From Alphaproteobacteria bacterium (GTDB lineage Bacteria; Pseudomonadota; Alphaproteobacteria; GCA-2731375), in the NCBI GenBank assembly GCA_030746295.1, contig JASLMY010000016.1:1-39322 (forward strand): a DNA stretch of 39,322 bases, given 5' to 3'. The notes under the pieces are model-generated. The model searched no databases, was not told the DNA's origin, and worked only from the letters and a program-made list of their open reading frames with translations. A program made the position numbers and the translations under genes. Position 1 is the first letter of the stretch. Every line of letters begins with the position of its first letter. This document shows positions 33,281 to 39,322 of the stretch, piece after piece.

Positions 33281-33442
33281 ATGGAAGACCCTCTCGTCCG
33301 GCCGCGGACCTTGCTTTGGCGCTTGCTGCGGGTGCTCGCCCGGCTGCAGCTTCAGACCAAGCCCTGCATGGCCTGGGATCTCAGTACCGAGCAACGTGCC
33401 GCGCTGGAAGACGAGGAGCCAACGGAGACCGAACGGACCTAG
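33281..33442 (+). CDS. Small hypothetical protein, 53 residues
   Basis: A short frame from an ATG preceded by GGAAG gives a basic, possibly amphipathic stretch (LVRPRTLLWRLLRVLARLQL, residues 5-24) followed by QTKPCMAWDLSTEQRAALED and an acidic tail EEPTETERT. It has plausible starts and codon composition but no family I recognise. It is divergent from the ECF sigma unit. A repeat follows about 60 bases later. Whether it is translated is uncertain. Confidence 0.4.
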   Translation: MEDPLVRPRTLLWRLLRVLARLQLQTKPCMAWDLSTEQRAALEDEEPTETERT

Positions 33443-33798
33443 AGCAGTTCACGATCGGTCGCGACCGGCTCGCGGGGTTCGCTGCCACCCCCACCTAAAT
33501 CCTCCCCCATCAAGGGGGAGGACTTAAGCGCTTGCGCTGCAATAAACTTTCCCCCCTTGTGGGGGAGGGCCAGGGTGGGGGGCGTCGAGACGAATCTGAC
33601 CGAACCGGATTTGCTCTAGCGGCTTGCGACCGTCCGTCCCGGGCCGAGCCGGCGTGGTACGGCAAGGCGGAGTGACGAAGCGGCCGGCGTTTTGTAGGAT
33701 TCCTCTCGATTGGGTTTCGGCCATCGCCGGCCAGCTTGTCGGAAGACACCAAGGCCGCCAGAGAGAGCCGCGTTCCGAAGTCGACCGGAGTTAAGAAG
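33443..33798. other. Gene-free stretch with a repeat
   Basis: About 356 bases. The repeat at 33484-33584 occupies its centre. The remainder up to 33798 has an open frame in line with the small gene that follows (from a TTG at 33736), but I see no promoter or terminator I would defend. Confidence 0.5.
33484..33584. repeat. Dispersed repeat with two G/C-run hairpins
   Basis: Two hairpins, CCTCCCCC-ATCAA-GGGGGAGG (33501-33521) and CCCCCC-TTGT-GGGGGAGGG (33551-33569), are framed by GCCACCCCCACCT on the left and AGGGTGGGGGGC on the right. This is the layout of the widespread 'CCCCACCCTAACCCTCCCCC...GGGGGAGGGTAGGGTGGGG' intergenic element of proteobacteria. The purine/pyrimidine runs stand out sharply from the surrounding mixed coding DNA. 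Confidence 0.65.
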
Positions 33799-34005
33799 AT
33801 GGACCAAGACGACTTGCGCCACATCGTCGCTGCCATGCTCGCCAACGCCAGCGTGCAGGCGGACAATCTGAAAACCCCGAAAGCCGTGGTCCGCCGTTTC
33901 GTGGAGATCTACGGCGTTCTCGCCGACGACGACACCATGGACGACCTCGTCGGCGCCACCATGGTGGGCAAGGGCCGGCACAAGCTGGGAAGCGGCCGCA
34001 GCTGA
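33799..34005 (+). CDS. Small hypothetical protein, 68 residues
   Basis: From the ATG of MDQDDLRHIVAAMLANASVQ, preceded by CGGAGTTAAGAAG. The reading is helix-rich (DDLRHIVAAMLANA, PKAVVRRFVEIYGVL, DDTMDDLVGATMVGKG) and ends with a basic tail KLGSGRS. A TTG at 33736 would add 21 residues. No family recognised and no motif beyond acidic N- and basic C-terminus. It ends 8 bases before the convergent amidase stop. Confidence 0.5.
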   Translation: MDQDDLRHIVAAMLANASVQADNLKTPKAVVRRFVEIYGVLADDDTMDDLVGATMVGKGRHKLGSGRS

Positions 34006-34012
34006 TGCCGAT

Positions 34013-35362
34013 CTAGCGCTCGAGACAGGCCTCGATGGCGGCGGCGACGTCCAAGAGCCAGTGGTCGGCGCCGTTGGCGCCCATCGCCATGAAGCCGACC
34101 GGCAGCTCGCCCGGCGCCTGGCAGGGCACGGTGGCGGCACAGCGGTCGAGGATGTTGCCGACCATGGTGTTGCGGAGGCTGAGGAGGTTTCGCCGGGCGT
34201 AGTCGTCGTCGCTCGCGACCTCGTCGAGCCGGGGCGCCAGGATCGGCGTCGTCGGCATGACCACGGCATCGAAGGCCCGGGTCCGCCGCTCGGTCTCGGC
34301 GATGATCCGTCGGCGCCACTCCAAGAGGTCGATGTAGTCGGCGGCGCTGATCCGCTCGCCGTTCTGAATCCTCCCACCGACGCGCGGGTCGTAGTCGTTG
34401 CCGCGCCGAGCCAAGAGATTGCGGTGCCAAGCATAGGCCTCTGCCGCCGCCAGGCCGCCGGCGGCGCCCATCTCGGGGATCTCGTCGAGCGCGGGCAAGG
34501 TCACGTCGCTGAGGCGCGCGCCCGCCGCCGCGAGCCGTGACAGCGCCGCCTCGAAGGCCCGGGCGACCGCGTCGTCCATGTCGTCGAGGACGTAATTCCG
34601 GACCACGCCCAGGCGCACGCCGGCGATGTCGATTTCCTCCGGCAGGCGTACCGCAGTTCCAGCCAGCAGCGAATCGGAGATCGCGCAGCAGGCGATGGAG
34701 GGCGCCAGCGGGCCGATCGAATCGAGGCTGGAGGAGAGCGGCAGGCAGCCGGCGAGGGGCACCCGCGACTGCGTCGGCTTGAAGCCCGAAATGCCGCAAT
34801 AGGCGGCGGGGATCCGGACCGAGCCGCCGGTGTCGGTGCCGAGCCCCATCACTGCCATCTGGTCGCCGACCGAGACCGCGGCGCCCGCGGACGAGCCGCC
34901 CGGCACCCGGGCCCGGTCGTGCGGGTTGCCGGGGGTGGCGTGGTGCGGGTTGACGCCGAGGCCGGAGTAGGCGAACTCGGTCATGTTGGTGCGCCCCATC
35001 AGCACCGCCCCGGCGGCGCGCAGGCGGGCGACGACGGGGGCGTCGGCCGTGGCGGCGGCGGCGTCCGCCAGCACGATCGAGCCGGCCGGCGTCGGTTGCC
35101 CGGCGATATCGAAGAGGTCCTTGATCGAGACCGGTAGGCCCAGCAACGGCGACGGCACCCGGCCCTCGGCCCGGATCGCGTCCGCCGCCTCGGCCTGACG
35201 CCGCACCGCGTCGGCGTCGAGCTTGATGAAGACGCGGCCACCTTCGCCGGCGGTGTCGGTGGCGCGCTCCAGCGCTGCCTCGGCGAGCGCTCGGCTGCTG
35301 GTCCGGCCCTCGGCCAGGTCCGCGGCGAGCTCCAGTACGGTTGGCAGTCCGTTGATCGGCAT
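34013..35362 (-). CDS. Amidase-signature family hydrolase
   Basis: 449 residues. The Ser-cisSer-Lys triad is K81 (LPVSIKDLFDIAG), S157 (PGGSSAGAA) and the nucleophile S181 (GTDTGGSVRIPA). GRTNMTEFAYSGLGVN is the typical amidase block. It hydrolyses an amide or, less often, acts as part of a GatA-like enzyme; no gatB or gatC is nearby, so an amide-degrading enzyme is more likely. The start follows GAGGAGGAGCTATTCG. It begins 17 bases downstream of the GGT-like gene on the same strand, so the two form a probable operon in amide or gamma-glutamyl compound use. Confidence 0.9.
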   Translation of the reverse strand: MPINGLPTVLELAADLAEGRTSSRALAEAALERATDTAGEGGRVFIKLDADAVRRQAEAADAIRAEGRVPSPLLGLPVSIKDLFDIAGQPTPAGSIVLADAAAATADAPVVARLRAAGAVLMGRTNMTEFAYSGLGVNPHHATPGNPHDRARVPGGSSAGAAVSVGDQMAVMGLGTDTGGSVRIPAAYCGISGFKPTQSRVPLAGCLPLSSSLDSIGPLAPSIACCAISDSLLAGTAVRLPEEIDIAGVRLGVVRNYVLDDMDDAVARAFEAALSRLAAAGARLSDVTLPALDEIPEMGAAGGLAAAEAYAWHRNLLARRGNDYDPRVGGRIQNGERISAADYIDLLEWRRRIIAETERRTRAFDAVVMPTTPILAPRLDEVASDDDYARRNLLSLRNTMVGNILDRCAATVPCQAPGELPVGFMAMGANGADHWLLDVAAAIEACLER

Positions 35363-35379
35363 CGAATAGCTCCTCCTCT

Positions 35380-36948
35380 TCAGGCGGCGCTGACCTTGGC
35401 CCAGGGCGACATCACGAAGGCCGCACCGACTTGTTCTTCGCCGCCGGCGAAGCCGCCGACCGCGTTAGGGCAGGCGAAGAGCGCCGGATAGACACCGTGC
35501 TGGACCTCGGCGGTGTTGAAGGCACCGGCCAGCGCCGAGACGACGTCCGGCGCCAGCGTCCGGTCGACGGCGACGAGGTCGCTGCCGGAGACGTCGATCC
35601 GGGGCTGGTGGAAGGCAGCCTCCATCTCCATGCCATAGTCGGTCAGGAACGAGATCAGTTGGTAGACGGCAGGCAGAATGCGTCGCCCGCCGGAGCCGCC
35701 GACGGCGAAGCGGAAGCCGTCATCGCGGACCACAATGCTGGGGCACATGTTGGAGAGCGGCCGCTTGCCGGCCGCGATCGAGTTCGGTCGGCCGGGGCGC
35801 GGATCGAACCACATGATGCCGTTGTTCATCATGATGCCGGTCCGGGGCAGCATCACCTTGGAGCCGAAGAGCGACAACAGCGTCTGCGTCAGCGCCACCA
35901 TGTTGCCCTCGGCGTCGATCACCGAGAGGTGCGTGGTGCAGGAGGGCTGGCGGGCCTCGTCGGCATCGCCCATGGTCGCCAGCCGCTCGGCGAAGGCCTC
36001 GGTCAGCGCGCCGGCGTAGGCGAGGTAGGTCCGGGCGTCCGGTGCCGCGCCGGGGCTCAGCCGCTCGGCCAGGGTGGCAAAGGCCCGTTGCATGGTCGGC
36101 CCGGCCGAGAGGTCGGGTGCGGCATGCACCGTGGCGCCGCGATAGGGCCGGCCGAGCGCCGGCACGACACGGGCCTCGTAGCGGGCCAGGTCGTCGGCGG
36201 TGAGCGTGCTGCCGCCGGCACGCGTGTCGGCGGCGATGGCGGCGGCGATCTCGCCCTCGTAGAAGTCGCGCGGGCCGGCCTCGGCGAGGCGGCGGAGCGT
36301 CTCGGGCAGCACGCCCAGATGCGTGCGCGGGATCGGTCCGCCCCATTCGCCGACCGGCGGGAAGCCGCCCGGCAAGTAGACCCGGCGGCTCTCCTCGAAG
36401 CGGTTCAGGATTTCGGCCGCGGTGGCGATCTTCAGCGTCGCGTACCAGTCCACCATCATGCCTGCTTCGGCGAGCCCGATCGCAGGTGCCAGCATATCGG
36501 CCCAGCTTCGCGTGCCGAAGCGTTCAAGCGCGGTTGCGATGCCGTCGACGTAGCCCGGCACGGCCATGGCGTAGTAGCCGTGCAGGTTGCGGTCCTCCAG
36601 CACCGCCGGCCAGCCGAAGAGCTCGCCCGAGGTGTTGCCCGTCAGCGGGTAGTCGTCGGGGTCCAGTCCGGTGGGTGCTACCATGCCGAAGTCGACACAA
36701 CTGACGCTGTCTTTCGCCGCTTCGTAAACGAGCATCATGCCGCCACCGCCAAGGCCGCTCATCCAGGGCTCCACCGTGCCGATCGCCAGGCTGGCGGCCA
36801 CCGCGGCATCGACCGCGTTGCCGCCCTCGGCCAGCACCTGGGCGCCGACGTCGGAGGCGAGATGGTGCTGCGAGGCGACGAGCCCCCGCCGGCCGGTCAC
36901 CGCCGGTTTCCGCACCTGCCAAGTCTCGATCGCGCTTTCCGTCGTCAC
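35380..36948 (-). CDS. Gamma-glutamyltransferase-family N-terminal nucleophile hydrolase
   Basis: 522 residues. The autoprocessing site is C337-T338-T339-H340 (SCTTHLSVIDAEGN), with T338 as the new N-terminal nucleophile of the small subunit. GNAVDAAVAASLAIGTVEPWMSG and GIMMNNGIMWFDPRPGRPNS are typical. The segment aligned with E. coli LDFREMAP reads VDFGMVAP, so the Arg114 that holds the gamma-glutamyl alpha-carboxylate is lost (G88). There is no signal peptide, unlike secreted GGT. It may act on another amide, as in cephalosporin acylase-like members. It is adjacent to the amidase gene. Confidence 0.87.
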   Translation of the reverse strand: MTTESAIETWQVRKPAVTGRRGLVASQHHLASDVGAQVLAEGGNAVDAAVAASLAIGTVEPWMSGLGGGGMMLVYEAAKDSVSCVDFGMVAPTGLDPDDYPLTGNTSGELFGWPAVLEDRNLHGYYAMAVPGYVDGIATALERFGTRSWADMLAPAIGLAEAGMMVDWYATLKIATAAEILNRFEESRRVYLPGGFPPVGEWGGPIPRTHLGVLPETLRRLAEAGPRDFYEGEIAAAIAADTRAGGSTLTADDLARYEARVVPALGRPYRGATVHAAPDLSAGPTMQRAFATLAERLSPGAAPDARTYLAYAGALTEAFAERLATMGDADEARQPSCTTHLSVIDAEGNMVALTQTLLSLFGSKVMLPRTGIMMNNGIMWFDPRPGRPNSIAAGKRPLSNMCPSIVVRDDGFRFAVGGSGGRRILPAVYQLISFLTDYGMEMEAAFHQPRIDVSGSDLVAVDRTLAPDVVSALAGAFNTAEVQHGVYPALFACPNAVGGFAGGEEQVGAAFVMSPWAKVSAA

Positions 36949-37033
36949 AATTCTCTCCTCGAACTACGGTTTATTCACAGGCCCGCATCCTGCGGCCTGA
37001 CACAGCCTCGGACAAGCCGGGCTAGGGGCTTGC

Positions 37034-39091
37034 CTATTTGCCCTCCATGACGTTGACGCCGTCCCAATCGGCGTCGGGCGGGTTCTCGGCGAACTCGTGC
37101 GCCCGCGCCGCCATCACTTGGGCAGGGCCGTCCTCGGGCCCGGCCGCCTGCCAACGATCGGCCGCTTCGGCGAAGCGGCGCTGGCGGTAGAGGGCCAGGG
37201 CCTCGGCGTATCGGGCCGCCGTCGCCCGCTCGGCCTCGCCGGCGGCATCGCTCCGGGCCAGCGGCTCGAAGATCGTCAGCGGCTCGGCGCGGCCCTTGAC
37301 CGCGACCCAATCGATCTCGCGCAGCAGCATCTCGTCGTCCACCGCCGCCGCCGTCGTCGGTCCGATCAGGAACGAGCAGCCGTAGACCCCGGGCAGGCTC
37401 TCCATCCGCGCGGCGACGTTCACGGTCTCGCCGACGGCGGTGTAGTTGTAGCGCTTCTCCGAGCCGACGTTGCCGACGATCGCCTCGCCCGAATAGACGC
37501 CGATCTTGATGCCGAAGCCGTGCTCGCCCCTGGCCGCCGCCTGGCGGGCCGCCTCTTGGATGCGCTGCAAGGCCTTGAAGCCGGCATCCACCGCATGCCG
37601 GGCATGTTCCGGGTCCGCCACCGGCGCGCCCCAGATCGCCATCACGGCGTCGCCGATATACTTGTCGACATAGCCCCCGCTGTCGTCGACCTCGTCGCTG
37701 ACGAGGGCCAGATACTGGTTGGTGAGCGCCACCAGCTCCTCGGGCCCGACCTTGGTGGAGAGGGCGGTGAAGCCGGAAAGATCCGCGAACATCACCGTCA
37801 CCGGACGCACCGTGCCGCCGAGATGCAGGGCATTTGGATCGTCGGCCAGGCTCTCGACCAGGCTCGGCGCCAGGTAGCGCCCGAAGGCGCGCTGGATAGA
37901 GAGGCGGCGGCGCTCTTCGACCAGGTAGTGGACGAGGTAGCCGAGCCCCGTCGAGACCGCCACCGCCAGCATCGGCAGTGCCGCCGGCAGCCAGAGCCGG
38001 CTCTCGATCAGCACCACCTCGCCGGCCCAGAGCGCCAGAATCGAGAGCAGCGCCAGCACCACCGCCGTCCAGGGGGCCAGGACCATCCCGACCACCGCGC
38101 CCAATCCGCCGGCGAGGCCGGCCAGGCCAATTCGAAACCAGACCGGAACCGGGCGCAGATGCTCGCCGGTAAGCGCGGCGTCGGCCGCCGAGGCGTGCAC
38201 GTAGACGCCGGGGACACTGCGCGACTTCGGCGCCGCGGAGGCAAGACGCGGCAGGGCGCAGGCCGCCTTCGGGTCGTCGGCAGGCGGTACCGTTCGGGAC
38301 AGATACCTGGATGACGGCACGGCGCGGTCCTCGACGGGCAGCACCGAGCCGATGAAGACGAGGCGGCCACCGAAGACCTCCCGCAAGCGTTCCGGCGCCT
38401 GGGTGGCGCAACGCAGCACATCGACAAGGGCATAGGTGGGCATGGATTCGAGCTGGCGCCTCGGCGCCGGCATCAGCTCCGCCGCCGCCACCTCGGTGCC
38501 AGCCCGGCCCAGGACCGCGCCGGCGATGCTCTTGTCCTTGGTGCCGTCCGGGTTGTCGAAATGCAATCGCACCCGACGGACGACCTCGTCCGAATCGGGG
38601 GGGATCTCCAAGCGACCGAGGGCGTTCGCTTGGGATCTGAGCGCCGCCCGAAAAGTCCTGACCGGCAGCGTATTGGCCGAGCGGCCGAGCACGATTCTAT
38701 CACGATGCCGAGAGAGGGCTTTCAGAAACGGCAGATCGTAGCCGCGGCTCAACTTGTTGGCGTCATAGGCGAACAACAGGTCGAAGGCGACGACCCGGGC
38801 GCCGGCGGCGCCGAGTGCGGTCACCAGCTCGGCCCAGATCGGGCTGAAGAGGACCCGCGGCAAGGCGGCGAGGTCGTCCGAATCGAGGCTGCGCTGATCG
38901 ATCGCGACGACGACGACCTTGGTTTCGGTCTCGGGCACCGTCGCCGGCCAGAGCTGCGCCCGCGCCGCCAGGGCGACGTCGAAGAGCCAGCCGTCGCCAA
39001 TCGTCGGCCCGTCCAGCTTGAACGACGCCAACGCGGCGGCGGCGAGACAGGCGGCGATGGTCGGAAGGGCGAAGCGGCGGCGCAGAGACAT
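37034..39091 (-). CDS. CHASE2-domain class III adenylate cyclase
   Basis: 685 residues. A membrane helix near 9-25 leads to a periplasmic CHASE2 sensor (about 30-310, with VVVVAIDQRSLDSDDLAALP and GGRLVFIGSVLP). Three helices lie near 318-340, 342-365 and 366-391, before the cyclase domain at about 430-610. Metal aspartates are D437 (MFADLSGFT) and D481 (YIGDAVMAIWG). Base-recognition residues are K477 and T551 (NYTAVGETVN), the bacterial adenylate pattern, with N558 and R562 for the transition state. The C-terminus has a TPR-like helix pair. It makes cAMP in response to an unknown envelope signal. It ends 85 bases before the GGT-like gene; an hyphenated hairpin (36978-36999) lies between them. 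Confidence 0.92.
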   Translation of the reverse strand: MSLRRRFALPTIAACLAAAALASFKLDGPTIGDGWLFDVALAARAQLWPATVPETETKVVVVAIDQRSLDSDDLAALPRVLFSPIWAELVTALGAAGARVVAFDLLFAYDANKLSRGYDLPFLKALSRHRDRIVLGRSANTLPVRTFRAALRSQANALGRLEIPPDSDEVVRRVRLHFDNPDGTKDKSIAGAVLGRAGTEVAAAELMPAPRRQLESMPTYALVDVLRCATQAPERLREVFGGRLVFIGSVLPVEDRAVPSSRYLSRTVPPADDPKAACALPRLASAAPKSRSVPGVYVHASAADAALTGEHLRPVPVWFRIGLAGLAGGLGAVVGMVLAPWTAVVLALLSILALWAGEVVLIESRLWLPAALPMLAVAVSTGLGYLVHYLVEERRRLSIQRAFGRYLAPSLVESLADDPNALHLGGTVRPVTVMFADLSGFTALSTKVGPEELVALTNQYLALVSDEVDDSGGYVDKYIGDAVMAIWGAPVADPEHARHAVDAGFKALQRIQEAARQAAARGEHGFGIKIGVYSGEAIVGNVGSEKRYNYTAVGETVNVAARMESLPGVYGCSFLIGPTTAAAVDDEMLLREIDWVAVKGRAEPLTIFEPLARSDAAGEAERATAARYAEALALYRQRRFAEAADRWQAAGPEDGPAQVMAARAHEFAENPPDADWDGVNVMEGK

Positions 39092-39110
39092 GCCGGCCCG
39101 TATGCGCGTC

Positions 39111-39322
39111 CTAGTTCAGTCGGACGACGGTCAGCGGCGACTTGCCCCGTCCCTTGACCTCGAATTCGAGGCGGAGCGCCTTGCCGCCGCCGGCGGGCAC
39201 GACCTCCAGCGCATAGCCCTCGCCCGGCGCCAGCGGCGCCTTGTCTTTCGGCCAGTCGAAGCGGGGGCTTTCGATCGGCGCCTCCAGCAGTGCGGTGTCG
39301 TCCTTCACGATGCGTAAGCTCT
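39111..39322 (-). CDS. C-terminal end of an unidentified protein (5' end outside window)
   Basis: The minus-strand frame runs from the window edge to a TAG at 39111-39113 and gives about 70 residues: DTALLEAPIESPRFDWPKD, then a beta-rich ending with LAPGEGYALEVVPAGGGKA and RGKSPLTVVRLN. A GTG at 39306-39308 is in frame but the open frame continues past it. 'P-R-F-D-W-P...APL-PGEGYAL' resembles the tail of FecR-type or carbohydrate-binding-like exported proteins that sit beside CHASE2 cyclases, but this is weak. It ends 19 bases before the cyclase start, so the two are probably co-transcribed. Confidence 0.55.
   Translation of the reverse strand, partial: SLRIVKDDTALLEAPIESPRFDWPKDKAPLAPGEGYALEVVPAGGGKALRLEFEVKGRGKSPLTVVRLN

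Noticed and set aside
36978..36999. CAGGCCCGCA-TCC-TGCGGCCTG hairpin as a terminator of the cyclase gene
   Set aside because: The stem is imperfect (one bulge) and no T-run follows on either strand, so I do not call a terminator.

Overview
The window is about 39.3 kb of GC-rich, gene-dense bacterial chromosome. It looks like a member of the Alphaproteobacteria, probably near Rhodospirillales. The evidence is a CpdR-type single-domain response regulator, a TIGR02302/DUF4175 protein (a family restricted to Alphaproteobacteria) coupled to lysA, a COQ7-type ubiquinone hydroxylase, a PduO-type adenosyltransferase with a twin-transmembrane protein next to etfBA, and a CHASE2 adenylate cyclase. I see no rRNA, tRNA, CRISPR, transposase or phage gene. 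Most of the region is a housekeeping and catabolic chromosome segment, with three dispersed non-coding repeat elements of different kinds.

Layout. 1-1300: the end of a DUF3426 protein, cpdR, a probably frameshifted small gene and a palindromic repeat. 1304-6578 (minus): argH, lptM, lysA and the TIGR02302 gene, all overlapping or nearly so, forming an arginine/lysine biosynthesis operon. 6618-7217: a divergent periplasmic thioredoxin. 7259-7871: a higBA toxin-antitoxin pair with its own promoter and operator. 7971-10636 (minus): etfB-etfA preceded by a cobalamin adenosyltransferase and a twin-transmembrane protein. 10637-11144: an intergenic stretch with an orphan intrinsic terminator (possible small RNA) and a promoter for a small ACT-like gene. 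11452-16429: gluQ, a 3-hydroxyacyl-CoA dehydrogenase, an AlkA-like glycosylase, a serine hydrolase, an HNH endonuclease, coq7 and dsbB.

16564-26491: a catabolic stretch with a UbiD decarboxylase/acyl-CoA ligase pair, a glutathione S-transferase, a DUF2189 membrane protein, a TauD-type dioxygenase, a CxxCxxCC protein, an arginase-family ureohydrolase, a DMT exporter, an F420-type LLM oxidoreductase and an ICL/PEPM-superfamily lyase. 26568-33135 (minus) is the most unusual part: an ECF sigma factor overlaps a 915-residue protein that fuses an anti-sigma zinc finger and a membrane helix to a von Willebrand A domain. It is followed by a 1039-residue exported, membrane-anchored protein I cannot assign to a family. 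This looks like a self-contained envelope-sensing or surface system. 33281-39322: two small hypothetical genes, a repeat, an amidase next to a gamma-glutamyltransferase-like enzyme, a CHASE2 adenylate cyclase, and the end of a further gene cut by the window edge.

All functional calls rest on motifs and family resemblance read by eye. No database search was possible.
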